64,000 bases of DNA from NCBI GenBank assembly GCA_016713305.1, contig JADJPK010000004.1, forward strand, positions 1 to 64,000, written 5' to 3'. The notes below the pieces were generated by a model. That model was given only the letters and a program-made list of their open reading frames with translations. It was not told the origin of the DNA and did no database searches. Positions 42,052-52,711 of this stretch are shown in pieces. Each line of letters starts with the position of its first letter. Position 1 is the first letter of the stretch. Position numbers and translations under genes: made by a program. The stretch is from Betaproteobacteria bacterium. Its GTDB lineage: Bacteria; Pseudomonadota; Gammaproteobacteria; Burkholderiales; Ga0077523.

Positions 42052-43458
42052 TTACAACTGCCGCACATCGACGAACCGGCCAGCCACTGCGGCCGCGGCG
42101 GCCATCGCAGGGCTCACCAGATGCGTCCGTCCACCCGCTCCCTGGCGCCCTTCGAAATTGCGGTTCGAGGTGGAGGCGCAACGTTCACCGGCATCGAGCC
42201 GGTCGTCATTCATCGCCAGACACATGGAACAGCCGGGCTCGCGCCATTCGAATCCGGCCTCGCGGAAGATCCGGTCCAGTCCCTCGTCCTCCGCCTGGCG
42301 CTTCACCAGTCCGGACCCCGGGACCACCATCGCGAGTTTCACGTTCGCAGCCACCCGGCGGCCCTTGACGACGTCGGCGGCAGCGCGCAGATCCTCGATG
42401 CGCGAATTGGTGCAGGAGCCGATGAACACCTTGTCGATCTTGATGGCGGTGATGGGCGTGTTGGGTTGCAGGCCCATGTAGTTGAGGGCCCGCTCGACGG
42501 ACTGGCGGCGCACGGGGTCCTCGATCTTCGCCGGGTCCGGCACGGAAGCCAGGACGCTGTCCACCATCTCGGGCGACGTGCCCCACGTCACCTGCGGCAC
42601 GATGTCGGCGCCGTTCAGCGTGATCACCTTGTCGAACTGCGCGCCTTCGTCGCTGCGCAAGGTCCGCCAGTACGCCACCGCACGGTCCCAGAGGTCCCCC
42701 TTGGGCGAGAAAGTGCGGCCGCGCAGGTACTCGATGGTCTTTTCGTCCACGGCCACCATGCCCGCGCGGGCGCCCGCCTCGATGGCCATGTTGCAGAGGG
42801 TCATGCGTCCTTCCACGGACAGACCGCGGATTGCCGCGCCACCGAACTCTATGGCGTGACCCGTGCCGCCTGCCGTGCCGATCTTGCCGATGATCGCGAG
42901 CACCACGTCCTTCGCCGTGACACCCTTGCCCAGCGCGCCGTTCACCTGGACGGCCAGCGACTTGGCCTTCTTCATGGTGAGGCACTGGGTGGCGAGGACG
43001 TGCTCGACCTCCGACGTGCCGATGCCGAACGCGAGCGCGGCGAAGGCTCCGTGGGTGCTCGTGTGGGAATCCCCGCAGACGACGGTCATTCCCGGCAGGG
43101 TGGCACCCTGCTCCGGTCCGATCACGTGGACGATGCCCTGTCGCTTGTCGAGGAACGGAAAGTAGGCCCGGGCGCCGAATTCGCGGATGTTCCGGTCCAG
43201 CGTCTCGACCTGAAGACGCGAGATGGGATCCTGGATCCCCTGGTCCCAGTTCCTGGTAGGCGTGTTGTGGTCTGCGGTGGCGACGACCGATTCGATTCGC
43301 CAGGGCTTGCGCCCGGCCAGCTTCAGTCCTTCGAACGCCTGCGGACTGGTCACCTCGTGCACGAGATGACGATCGATGTAGATGAGCGCGGTGCCGTCGG
43401 ATTCCTCCCGCACCACGTGGCTCGACCAGAGCTTGTCGTATAGCGTTTGGGGCTGCAT
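42052..43458 (-). CDS. leuC: 3-isopropylmalate dehydratase large subunit
   Basis: Iron-sulfur subunit that isomerises 2- to 3-isopropylmalate. The 468-aa protein shows the three cluster ligands in GSCTNSRIEDL and CSMCLAMN, and the DSHTSTHGAFG block. The start at 43458 (MQPQTLYDKLW) has GGAGAG upstream. First gene of leuC-leuD-leuB-asd. Confidence 0.97.
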   Translation of the reverse strand: MQPQTLYDKLWSSHVVREESDGTALIYIDRHLVHEVTSPQAFEGLKLAGRKPWRIESVVATADHNTPTRNWDQGIQDPISRLQVETLDRNIREFGARAYFPFLDKRQGIVHVIGPEQGATLPGMTVVCGDSHTSTHGAFAALAFGIGTSEVEHVLATQCLTMKKAKSLAVQVNGALGKGVTAKDVVLAIIGKIGTAGGTGHAIEFGGAAIRGLSVEGRMTLCNMAIEAGARAGMVAVDEKTIEYLRGRTFSPKGDLWDRAVAYWRTLRSDEGAQFDKVITLNGADIVPQVTWGTSPEMVDSVLASVPDPAKIEDPVRRQSVERALNYMGLQPNTPITAIKIDKVFIGSCTNSRIEDLRAAADVVKGRRVAANVKLAMVVPGSGLVKRQAEDEGLDRIFREAGFEWREPGCSMCLAMNDDRLDAGERCASTSNRNFEGRQGAGGRTHLVSPAMAAAAAVAGRFVDVRQL

Positions 43459-43528
43459 GAGATGCTCTCCAGAGAGCCCGCGATTATGGCACAAGGGTCC
43501 CCGGGCTCACCGCCTCGTGGCGTGTCGA

Positions 43529-44707
43529 TCAGCCTTGCACCGCGCGGACCGCGCGCGAACCGGCAAGCGGAACACGCAACCAACGCCACGTCACGGCAAA
43601 CGCCGCCAGCCCCGCCGCGGCCCCGGCCGTGAACGTCCACGCGCCGCCGGTGTGATCCCACAGGAAACCTGCCGCGAGTCCGCCCACCGCACCGCCCGCG
43701 CCGAAGCCGATTCCTGAATAGAGCGCCTGGCCCTTCGACTGATGGCGGCCGCGGAAGAACCGGTGCGTGAGCGCGACCGCGGACCCGTGGAAGACACCGA
43801 ACGTGGCGGCGTGTGCCACCTGCCCCGCGACGATCATGGTCACGGAATCGGGCAGCCAGCCGATGGCGGCGAAGCGCATGCACGCGATCGCATAGGCGGC
43901 GAGGAGCAGTGCGCGTGCATCGAAACGCGAGGTGAGCCGTGTCCAGTAGAAGAAGACGACGATCTCGCTGATCACGCCCAGCGCCCACAGCCAGCCCACG
44001 TGCGCCTTGGTGTAACCGTGTTCGACGAGCCAGATGGAATAGAAGGTGTGATAAGGGCCGTGCGAGACCGACATCAGGAAGCAGCCGGCGAAAAGAGCCA
44101 GCACCGGCGGCTGCCTCAGGATCTGCAGGATGCCCTGGACCTGTTCGTGATGCACATGGGGCGGCGCTTCGGGCACCGCGAACGACGACGCAGCGTGCAA
44201 CGCGAGCAGCACGGCAATGAGCCATAGCAGCGACCCGACGCCGGCTGCATCCAGCAGATAGCCCGCAGCCACGACCACGGCCACGAATCCGACCGATCCC
44301 CAGGCACGAATCCGTCCGTAGTCCGCGACCCGATCCCCCAGGTGGGCCATGGTGGTCGCTTCCACCAAGGGCAGCGAGCCGCACCAGAATGCGTTCATGA
44401 CCAGCATCACGCAGAACAGCCATGCGTAGGACGTTCCGGCGAATGCGCCGCAAAAGGCGATCAGCGTTGCCACCGACGTGAGCTTGACGACCGGAACGCG
44501 GCGGCCGCGGTGATCCGCGAGCCACCCCCACAGGGCGGGCCCCACCACGCGGGTGATCGGCACAAGGGACAGCAGCGTACCGATCTGGGCGGCGCTCATG
44601 CCCACCGACTTCAGGTACAGGGGCCAGAACGGCGCATAGGCACCGAGGAATGCGAAGTAGCAGAAGTAGAACGATGCGAGCGGTGCTGCAGGTACGGGCC
44701 GGGTCAT
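43529..44707 (-). CDS. MFS transporter, PPP (3-phenylpropionate transporter-like) group
   Basis: A 392-aa transporter with 12 predicted TM helices. The cytoplasmic loop after helix 2 has the MFS motif GWLADHRGRRVPV. The short N-terminus and FYFCYFAFLGAYAPFWPLYL first helix are typical for the HcaT / MFS_1_like group, some members of which import aromatic acids or nucleosides. The substrate cannot be inferred. It lies between aroC and leuC but its product has no obvious link to either. Confidence 0.85.
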   Translation of the reverse strand: MTRPVPAAPLASFYFCYFAFLGAYAPFWPLYLKSVGMSAAQIGTLLSLVPITRVVGPALWGWLADHRGRRVPVVKLTSVATLIAFCGAFAGTSYAWLFCVMLVMNAFWCGSLPLVEATTMAHLGDRVADYGRIRAWGSVGFVAVVVAAGYLLDAAGVGSLLWLIAVLLALHAASSFAVPEAPPHVHHEQVQGILQILRQPPVLALFAGCFLMSVSHGPYHTFYSIWLVEHGYTKAHVGWLWALGVISEIVVFFYWTRLTSRFDARALLLAAYAIACMRFAAIGWLPDSVTMIVAGQVAHAATFGVFHGSAVALTHRFFRGRHQSKGQALYSGIGFGAGGAVGGLAAGFLWDHTGGAWTFTAGAAAGLAAFAVTWRWLRVPLAGSRAVRAVQG

Positions 44708-44782
44708 GGCTTTCCCGCGTCACCCGAAAGACCGGCGGGGAATTCGCGCAGGGTCACGGTACGTGCCGGCCGGCGGACCGGA

Positions 44783-45952
44783 TCAGTCCTGCCGGCCTTC
44801 GGGATCGGTCGATGTTCGGCTGGGTGACAGCGGATACCGTCCGCGCGCGCCTTCCGGAGCGGCTGCGGGAAGCACGGGCGTGTCCGGCAAGACGTCGGCG
44901 TTCTGGGCGCGGTGCCGCAACGCGTGGTCCATCAACACGATGGCCAGCATGGCCTCCGCGATGGGGGTCGCGCGGATTCCCACACAGGGATCGTGGCGGC
45001 CGAAAGTCTCGACGGTGGCCGGACGTCCCGACTTGTCCACCGAGCGCCGCGCGAGACGGATGCTGGACGTGGGCTTGATCGCGACGTGGACGACGACGTC
45101 CTGGCCCGTGGAGACTCCGCCGAGTATCCCGCCTGCGTTGTTGGACAGGAAACCTTCCGGCGTCATTTCGTCGCCATGCTCCGTCCCCCGCTGGGCGACG
45201 GAGGCGAAACCCGCGCCGATCTCCACGCCCTTCACGGCGTTGATGCCCATCATGGCATAGGCGATCTCGGCGTCGAGCTTGTCGTCGACCGGCTCGCCCC
45301 AGCCTGGCGGGACACCCGATGCGACGGCCGTCACCTTCGCGCCCACGGAGTCGCCGGACTTGCGCAACGCGTCCATGTACGTCTCGAGTTCCGCGACGGC
45401 ATCGGGGTCGGCGCAGAAGAACGGATTGGCGTTCACCCCCTCCCATCCCTTGAATGCAAGCGGTATCGGCCCCAGTTGGGAAAGGTAGCCACGGATCGAG
45501 ACGCCATGTCTTTCCCGCAGCCATTTTCTCGCCACCGCGCCGGCCGCCACGCGCACCGCCGTTTCGCGCGCCGATTGGCGTCCGCCGCCCCTGTGGTCGC
45601 GAATTCCGTACTTCATCCAATAGGTGTAGTCTGCATGACCGGGGCGGAACGTCTGCGCGATGTTGCCGTAGTCCTGGCTCCGCTGGTCGGTGTTGCGGAT
45701 CAGCAGCGCGATGGGTGTTCCGGTGGTACGGCCTTCGAACACGCCGGAGAGGATCTCGACGATGTCTCCTTCCTTGCGCTGGGTGACGAAACGCGACGTG
45801 CCGGGCTTGCGGCGGTCCAGATCTGCCTGGATGTCCGCCTCCGTGAGCGCCATGCCCGGCGGGCACCCGTCCACCACGCACCCGATTCCCGGACCGTGGC
45901 TTTCCCCGAAGGAAGTCACGCAAAACGAACGTCCCAGCGTATTACCCGACAT
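44783..45952 (-). CDS. aroC: Chorismate synthase
   Basis: Last step of the shikimate pathway, using reduced FMN. Signatures are clear: FGESHGPGIGCVVDGCPPG near residues 15-33, RDHRGGGRQSARETA, and GRHDPCVGIRATPIAEAM. The ATG at 45952 gives MSGNTLG, the normal start. At 389 aa it is about 25 residues longer than most homologues because of a disordered Pro/Arg-rich tail. Its start is only 23 bases from the start of the divergent c-di-GMP gene. Confidence 0.95.
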   Translation of the reverse strand: MSGNTLGRSFCVTSFGESHGPGIGCVVDGCPPGMALTEADIQADLDRRKPGTSRFVTQRKEGDIVEILSGVFEGRTTGTPIALLIRNTDQRSQDYGNIAQTFRPGHADYTYWMKYGIRDHRGGGRQSARETAVRVAAGAVARKWLRERHGVSIRGYLSQLGPIPLAFKGWEGVNANPFFCADPDAVAELETYMDALRKSGDSVGAKVTAVASGVPPGWGEPVDDKLDAEIAYAMMGINAVKGVEIGAGFASVAQRGTEHGDEMTPEGFLSNNAGGILGGVSTGQDVVVHVAIKPTSSIRLARRSVDKSGRPATVETFGRHDPCVGIRATPIAEAMLAIVLMDHALRHRAQNADVLPDTPVLPAAAPEGARGRYPLSPSRTSTDPEGRQD

Positions 45953-45975
45953 CGTCCAACCCGTCTTCGCCAAAA

Positions 45976-48975
45976 TTGCAGCGTACCACGGCCCTCGCAG
46001 CCGCTGCGGGCCTTCGCGACGGGAATGCCGGTTCTCCGGCACGTGAGACGGCAGCCGTGAGACATCCTGCCGCGGCCATACCGCGGATTCCGCTTCACCT
46101 CGACGAACTGCGCCTCTTCGACGAACTGACCACACCCGTGTGGCTGAGCGATCCTCGCGGCAGACGTCTGCTCTGGGCCAACGATGCCGCGCTCGCCCTC
46201 TGGCAAGCGGACAGCATCGAGATACTCGCGGCCCGCGATCTTGCGAACGGCGGCGGGATCGCCAGGTCGTGGAGCCCCGCTCTGCTCGACGAAGTGCGTG
46301 GCGGCGCCCGCATTGTCCAGCGGTGGTCGTTCGGGCAAGCGGGCGCGGCAGTGATCAAGGACGTCCACGTTCGGGCCCTGGCGATGGAGGGCGGCGACAC
46401 GGCCCTGATGTTCGAGGCCGCCGACCTCGCGCGCGACGAAGACCGCGATTCCCTCCTGAGAAAGGTCGAGGCGTTCACCCATACGGCAGCGCTGGTTTCG
46501 CTTCACCGGCCGGACGGCGCGTCCATTGCGCGCAATCCGGCCGTCGAGCACGCGTTCGGCCCCCGTGCCGTGGATCGGTACTTCGACGATCTGGCTCTGC
46601 AACTCGGCAGCTCAAGGACGGCAGAGGAGGCGCGTGCGGTTGCGGGCTCGGGGCGGATCTTCTCCCGGCGGCTGAAAATCGAAACGCAGAACGGTCCGCG
46701 CTGGCATGACGTGAAGTGCCTGCGCCTCACCGATCCGGCCGATGGTGGCGCGCTGTACCTGCTGGATGCCCAGGATGTGACCGAGGCCAGGGTCGCAGGC
46801 GAACGGCTCGAGACGGAGAAGCAGCTTCTCGACATGGCGTCGCGCGGACGCCCCGTGGCCGACGTGGCGGGAGCCTTGGCGATCGCCGTCGAGGCGCAGT
46901 GTCCGGGGATCCGCTGCTCCGTGCTGGAATTGCGCGACGGCCATCTGTACGGCATCGCGGCCCCGAGTCTTCCTGCGGAATACTGCGCCGCCATCGAAGG
47001 GCTGGCCATCGGACCCAGCGTGGGGTCCTGCGGAACGGCGGCTTATCGGCGGGAGCCTGTCATCGTCGAGGACATCGCCACCGATCCCCTGTGGCGGGAC
47101 TTCCGGGCCGCTGCCCTGCCGCATGGACTGAGGGCATGCTGGTCCGTGCCCATCGTGGGCGCGGACGGCGCGGTCCTCGGCAGCTTCGCGGCCTACTACG
47201 GCGAACCGCGTGCCCCGACCGCGGCCGAACGCAAGCTGCTGGACATCGGCACCAATGTCCTGGCCATCACCATGGAACGCGACCGCGCGCTTGCAGAGAT
47301 CGGCCGCGGGCGGGAACAGCTGCGGATGATTCTCGACGCGCTGCCGATGATCATCTCTTACGTGAACCAGGACCAGCGCTACGAGTTCGTGAACCGCGCG
47401 TTCGAACGCTGGTTCGGGACCACTCGCGAGCAGGCACTGGGCAAGCTGTCCCGGGACATCATCGGTGTCAAGCTCTACGAGGAGATCGGCCCCAGGCTGG
47501 CCCAGGTGCAGAACGGCCACGAGGTGCGCTACGAGAGGCAATCGCGCGACCACGAAGGCCGCGAGCACTTCCTGGACGTCCACTATCTTCCGCATGTGGA
47601 TGCCCAGGGACACGTCCTGGGCCACTTCGGCATCGTGAACGACATCACGGCGCGCAAACAGAACGAGCAGATGCTGGAATACCTCGCGACCCACGACCAG
47701 CTCACGCAACCGCCCAACCGCTCCATGCTCGCCGAGCACCTGCAGGTCGCCCTGGCGCGGGGCGTACGCGGTCAGCACCAGACTGCCGTGCTGTTCGTGG
47801 ATCTGGACCGTTTCAAGAACGTGAACGACACGCTGGGCCACGACGCCGGCGACCGCCTGCTCCAGGCTGTGGCGGCACGGTTCCGGCAGAACGTGCGGTC
47901 CGCGGACACCATATGCCGCCTGGGCGGCGACGAGTTCGTCGTGCTGATGGACGATGTGCATGGCGTGCAGGAAGCCGCCACGCTGGCGCAGAAGCTGATC
48001 GGGGTCCTCACCGAGCCACTCCGGGTCGACGGGCACGATCTTTACGTGTCGGCAAGCATCGGCATCGCCGTGGCACCCGACGACGGCACGGACGCGCAGA
48101 CGCTGCTCAAGAACGCGGACATCGCGATGTACCGCGCCAAGCAGCAGGGACGGAACGGCTTTCAGTTCCACTCGCCTGAGGCAACGGCTGCGTCGTTCGA
48201 GCATCTCATGCTGGAGACGGCACTGCGCAAGGCGCTGGACCGCCGGGAACTGGTGCTGCATTACCAGCCCATCATCGACCTGTGTTCGGGCCGCATCGAG
48301 GGCGTGGAGACGCTGCTGCGCTGGCGGCATCCGGATCTCGGTCTCGTGGCTCCGGGCAAGTTCATTCCGCTCGCCGAGGACACGGGCCTCATCGTGCCCA
48401 TCGGCGCGTGGGTCCTGGAGGAGGCCTGCCGCCAGCTGGGCAGCCTCGATGCGCCCGGGGCGGATCAGCTGCGGGTGGCGGTGAATCTGTCGCCGCGGCA
48501 ATTCCGGGAGCGCGACCTCGCCGCCAGGATCGCGCTGGTGCTGCAGACGACGGGCTTCGATCCGGCAAGGCTCGAGCTGGAGGTGACCGAGAGCAGCATG
48601 ATGGAGAACCCCGAGGCGGCGACGCACATCCTGCGGCAATTGCGATCGAGCGGCGTGCGCATCTCGGTGGACGACTTCGGCACAGGGTATTCCTCGCTGT
48701 CGTTCCTCAAGCGATTCCCCATCGATTCGCTCAAGGTCGACCAGTCGTTCGTGCGCGACGTGGTCGATGACGAGAACGACGCCAGCATCGTGCGCGCCAT
48801 CATCGCCATCGGCCGCAGCATGCGGCTGTCCATCACGGCCGAAGGGGTGGAGACGGACGAGCAGCTTGCCTTTCTGCGTGCCGAACACTGCGACAAGGCC
48901 CAGGGATACCACTTCGGCCGCCCCATGGACCGGGACGCGCTCGAGGCATGGATCCGCTCGCGGACGGCGGACTGA
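45976..48975 (+). CDS. PAS-GAF-PAS-GGDEF-EAL cyclic-di-GMP protein
   Basis: A large (up to 999 aa) signalling protein. Domains in order: an N-terminal PAS-like domain (about 40-150), a second PAS-like segment (about 155-270), a GAF domain (about 285-430) with VGSCGTAAYR, a PAS domain (about 445-565), GGDEF (about 580-735) with RLGGDEF and an RSAD inhibitory site five residues upstream, and EAL (about 745-995). The EAL motif reads ETL, with NLS, EVTE, DDFGTGYSS and the AQGYHFGRP end present. Both activities are possible. The start is unsure: TTG at 45976 has no ribosome binding site and lies 23 bases from the divergent aroC start; GTG at 46060 is an alternative. Confidence 0.9.
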   Translation: MQRTTALAAAAGLRDGNAGSPARETAAVRHPAAAIPRIPLHLDELRLFDELTTPVWLSDPRGRRLLWANDAALALWQADSIEILAARDLANGGGIARSWSPALLDEVRGGARIVQRWSFGQAGAAVIKDVHVRALAMEGGDTALMFEAADLARDEDRDSLLRKVEAFTHTAALVSLHRPDGASIARNPAVEHAFGPRAVDRYFDDLALQLGSSRTAEEARAVAGSGRIFSRRLKIETQNGPRWHDVKCLRLTDPADGGALYLLDAQDVTEARVAGERLETEKQLLDMASRGRPVADVAGALAIAVEAQCPGIRCSVLELRDGHLYGIAAPSLPAEYCAAIEGLAIGPSVGSCGTAAYRREPVIVEDIATDPLWRDFRAAALPHGLRACWSVPIVGADGAVLGSFAAYYGEPRAPTAAERKLLDIGTNVLAITMERDRALAEIGRGREQLRMILDALPMIISYVNQDQRYEFVNRAFERWFGTTREQALGKLSRDIIGVKLYEEIGPRLAQVQNGHEVRYERQSRDHEGREHFLDVHYLPHVDAQGHVLGHFGIVNDITARKQNEQMLEYLATHDQLTQPPNRSMLAEHLQVALARGVRGQHQTAVLFVDLDRFKNVNDTLGHDAGDRLLQAVAARFRQNVRSADTICRLGGDEFVVLMDDVHGVQEAATLAQKLIGVLTEPLRVDGHDLYVSASIGIAVAPDDGTDAQTLLKNADIAMYRAKQQGRNGFQFHSPEATAASFEHLMLETALRKALDRRELVLHYQPIIDLCSGRIEGVETLLRWRHPDLGLVAPGKFIPLAEDTGLIVPIGAWVLEEACRQLGSLDAPGADQLRVAVNLSPRQFRERDLAARIALVLQTTGFDPARLELEVTESSMMENPEAATHILRQLRSSGVRISVDDFGTGYSSLSFLKRFPIDSLKVDQSFVRDVVDDENDASIVRAIIAIGRSMRLSITAEGVETDEQLAFLRAEHCDKAQGYHFGRPMDRDALEAWIRSRTAD

Positions 48976-49037
48976 GGCGTCCGATCCGATAACATTCGGC
49001 TTCGTCCGTACTCGGCCGCCTGCGCGCCGGAGACTCC

Positions 49038-49832
<795 letters not shown>

Positions 49833-49855
49833 GCCGGGCCGGAAAAGGACACCGC

Positions 49856-50281
49856 ATGAAGGAATCGCTCAAACCGGGACTCAAGCACCAGCACAGTTTC
49901 GTCGTACCCAGGACCAAGACCGTCGCAGCGCTCTATCCGGAGTCGGAGCGGTTCCAGGAAATGCCGGAGGTCTTCGCAACGGGCTTCATGGTGGGACTGC
50001 TCGAATGGGCCTGCCTCGAGCTCGCCCTTCCCCATCTGGACTGGCCGGCCGAGCAGACCGTGGGTACCCACATCGACGTGAGCCACGAGGCCGCCACTCC
50101 GCCCGGCATGCGCGTGACCGTCGACGCCGAGCTGATCGCGGTGGAAGGCAAGAAGCTCGTCTTCACGGTCGAGGCCACGGACGGCGTCGACGTCATCTCC
50201 CGTGGCCGGCACGAGCGCTTCGTGATCAATCGCGAGCGCTTCGACCAGAAGCTGGCGAGCAAGGCAGCCAAGGCGGGTTGA
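49856..50281 (+). CDS. Fluoroacetyl-CoA-thioesterase-like hotdog thioesterase
   Basis: A 141-aa hotdog-fold protein. Thr42 in FATGF, Glu50 in LLEWAC and His77 in VSHEAATP occupy the places of the Thr42-Glu50-His76 triad of FlK, the fluoroacetyl-CoA thioesterase of Streptomyces cattleya, and the THIDVSHEAATPPG block is a family hallmark. Housekeeping members likely hydrolyse other small acyl-CoAs; fluoroacetate resistance should not be assumed. It starts 23 bases after thyA and precedes a flavin reductase-like gene. Confidence 0.85.
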   Translation: MKESLKPGLKHQHSFVVPRTKTVAALYPESERFQEMPEVFATGFMVGLLEWACLELALPHLDWPAEQTVGTHIDVSHEAATPPGMRVTVDAELIAVEGKKLVFTVEATDGVDVISRGRHERFVINRERFDQKLASKAAKAG

Positions 50282-50339
50282 GGCCCCTTGCTGCACTGAC
50301 GGAGCCGGGCCCTGCCGTTCCCGACGGCGGCCCTCCCTC

Positions 50340-50876
50340 TTGAGCAAGCGCGCCTTTCCGCTGCGCGACGTCTACGGTCTGCTCGAACCGGGGCCTGTGG
50401 TGCTGCTGTCCACGTCCCATCGCGGACGCGACAACGTGATGACGCTCTCGTGGCACGTGATGATGGAGTTCGAACCGCCGAAGGTCGGCTGCGTCGTGAG
50501 CAACCGCAACCACAGCTTCTCGCTGCTCAGGGGTTCGAAGCAGTGCGCCATCAACATCCCGACAGCGGAGTTGACCGACGCCGTGGTGGGGTGCGGCAAC
50601 ACGTCGGGACGAGACGGCGACAAGTTCGACGCCTTCGGTCTCACCCGCGTGGCCGGCACTGCGGTGGACGTCCCGCTGGTGCGTGAATGCTATGCCAACC
50701 TGGAATGCAGGGTGATCGACACGCGCTTCGTCAAGGCCTACAACTTCTTCGTCCTCGAAGTGCTTCGCGCCCGCGTCGACCGGACGGTGGCGGATCCCCG
50801 CACGCTCCACCACCGCGGCTGGGGAGCATTCATGCAGGCGGGTCCGACCGTCAGGACACCGTCCAGGATGCGGTAG
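50340..50876 (+). CDS. Flavin reductase-like FMN-binding protein
   Basis: A 178-aa protein of the flavin reductase / split-barrel family (PGPVVLLSTSHRGRDNVMTLSWHVMM fits the FMN-binding N-terminal part, and GDKFDAFGLT the later loop). Such proteins reduce FMN with NAD(P)H or bind it for an unknown partner. The start is TTG at 50340; no ATG lies near the N-terminus. The neighbouring thioesterase may be co-transcribed but no pathway follows from that. Confidence 0.82.
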   Translation: MSKRAFPLRDVYGLLEPGPVVLLSTSHRGRDNVMTLSWHVMMEFEPPKVGCVVSNRNHSFSLLRGSKQCAINIPTAELTDAVVGCGNTSGRDGDKFDAFGLTRVAGTAVDVPLVRECYANLECRVIDTRFVKAYNFFVLEVLRARVDRTVADPRTLHHRGWGAFMQAGPTVRTPSRMR

Positions 50877-50994
50877 GACCTCATCGCGTTTCTTGACCGG
50901 GATTCCGCACGGGCCGGAGAATTGCCGGTGCGCGTGCCCGGCCCGGCATTCCGGATGCGGCAGTGCACCCGTCCCAACCCTCGAGCACCGTCAA

Positions 50995-52179
50995 ATGAAC
51001 TTCAGCGACTACCCGGTCTCCACCCTCATGGAGATCACCTCCCGCCCTCCCATCGTCTTCGTCCGCGGCGAAGGTTCGTGGCTATGGGACCACACGGGCA
51101 AGCGCTATCTCGATTTCGTTCAGGGGTGGGCGGTCAACTGCCTGGGACATTCGCCCCGTGCCATCAGCGATGTGCTCGCCGAACAGTCCCGCAAGCTCAT
51201 CACGCCCAGCCCGGCGTTCTTCAACGAGCCGTCCATCGGTCTCGCCGAGCGCATCGTCAGGCACAGTGTGTTCGACCAGGTGTTCTTCACCAACAGCGGC
51301 GCCGAAGCCAACGAGGGGGCGATCAAGCTCGCGCGCAAGTGGGGCTCGCGCCATCGTGGCGGAGCCTACGAGATCATCACCTTCGACAACTCGTTCCACG
51401 GACGGACCCTGGCCACCATGTCGGCGTCCGGCAAGGCCGCGTTCCGCGATCTTTTCGAACCCAAGGTGCCCGGCTTTCCCAAGGCGACGCTGAACGATCT
51501 TGCTTCGGTGGAGCGTCTGATCACCGACAAGACGGTCGCCGTGATGCTGGAGCCGATCCAGGGCGAAGCCGGAGTGATTCCCGCCACCAGCGAATTCCTG
51601 CGCGACCTGCGGGCGCTCACACAGCGTCGCGGACTGCTGCTGATCGTGGACGAGATCCAGACCGGGGTCGGACGCACGGGCAAGCTGTGGGGATACGAGC
51701 ATGCCGACGTGGCGCCCGACATCATGACGCTGGGCAAGATGCTGGGAGGCGGCGTGCCGCTTGCCGCGCTCGTGGCGACCAAGGCGGTGTCCTGCTTCGA
51801 TCATGGTGATCAAGGCGGCACCTACAACGGCAATCCGCTCATGACGGCCGTGGGGAGCGTGGTGATGGATGCCGTGCTCGCGCCCGGATTCCTGGCGGGC
51901 GTCGAGGCCCTGGGCATGCGGCTCACTCAGGGACTGAAGCAGTTGTCCTCCCGCCACGGCCTGGGCGACGTGCGCGGACGCGGGCTGCTGCTCGCCTTGG
52001 ATCTCGGTCGGGACATCGCGGCCGGTGTCGTGGACATCGCACGGGAAGATGGCCTGCTGCTGAACGCTCCGCGGCCCAACTTCCTGCGGCTCATGCCTGC
52101 CCTCAATGTGACGGCCGAGGAGATCGACATCATGCTGACCATGACCGAGACGGCACTTCTCAAAGCGATGGCCCGGTGA
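50995..52179 (+). CDS. argD: Class III aminotransferase, acetylornithine aminotransferase type
   Basis: PLP enzyme of 394 aa. It has the class III signatures: FFTNSGAEANEGAIKLAR, NSFHGRTLATMSASGK, and LLLIVDEIQTGVGRTGKLW, with the PLP Lys in MTLGKMLGGGVPLAA. It aligns best with acetylornithine transaminases of arginine synthesis, which start with a short N-terminus like NFSDYPVSTLMEITSRPPI; related 4-aminobutyrate or succinylornithine enzymes are less likely. The ATG at 50995 is preferred over a GTG/TTG upstream at 50893. Confidence 0.88.
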   Translation: MNFSDYPVSTLMEITSRPPIVFVRGEGSWLWDHTGKRYLDFVQGWAVNCLGHSPRAISDVLAEQSRKLITPSPAFFNEPSIGLAERIVRHSVFDQVFFTNSGAEANEGAIKLARKWGSRHRGGAYEIITFDNSFHGRTLATMSASGKAAFRDLFEPKVPGFPKATLNDLASVERLITDKTVAVMLEPIQGEAGVIPATSEFLRDLRALTQRRGLLLIVDEIQTGVGRTGKLWGYEHADVAPDIMTLGKMLGGGVPLAALVATKAVSCFDHGDQGGTYNGNPLMTAVGSVVMDAVLAPGFLAGVEALGMRLTQGLKQLSSRHGLGDVRGRGLLLALDLGRDIAAGVVDIAREDGLLLNAPRPNFLRLMPALNVTAEEIDIMLTMTETALLKAMAR

Positions 52180-52270
52180 TCGTGGCGCGATGGGCATGCC
52201 GCTGCGCGTTTGCGTACGGATGCGGGGCATGGAATCATCCGCGCCTTTCTTCACTCCCCGGAAAATCGCC

Positions 52271-52699
52271 ATGAAACGAATCCTCGCACTCCTGTTGTTC
52301 TCGGCCAGTGTTTCCGCGTGGGCGCAATCGGACGTTCTCAAGGCCGCGGCGAAGGAACCCGGCGCCGCCGTCACCGACAGCGGCCTCGTGTACCGCGTGC
52401 TGCAGGAAGGAAAGGGAGCAAGCCCTGCCGCGTCGGACTCGGTGAAGGTGCACTACAAGGGCATGTTTCCGGATGGACGCGAATTCGACAGTTCGTATTC
52501 GCGCAACGAACCTGCGGAATTCCGCCTGAACCGCGTGATCAAGTGCTGGACCGAGGGCGTGCAGAAGATGAAGGTCGGCGGCAAGGCCAAGCTTACGTGC
52601 CCCCCCGGTATCGCCTACGGAGAGCGCGGAGCGGGTGGCGTCATCCCTCCCAATGCCGTGCTCGTCTTCGAGGTCGAACTGCTCGACGTGCGGCGCTGA
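52271..52699 (+). CDS. Exported FKBP-type peptidyl-prolyl isomerase
   Basis: A 142-aa protein with a signal peptide (cleavage near AWA-Q, residue 19) and one FKBP domain (VKVHYKGMFPDGREFDSSY, and PPGIAYGERGAGGVIPPNAVLVFEVEL). It should act as a periplasmic prolyl isomerase and chaperone. The ATG at 52271 is chosen because upstream in-frame codons remove the signal peptide. Confidence 0.93.
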   Translation: MKRILALLLFSASVSAWAQSDVLKAAAKEPGAAVTDSGLVYRVLQEGKGASPAASDSVKVHYKGMFPDGREFDSSYSRNEPAEFRLNRVIKCWTEGVQKMKVGGKAKLTCPPGIAYGERGAGGVIPPNAVLVFEVELLDVRR

Positions 52700-52711
52700 G
52701 TCGGCACCGCT

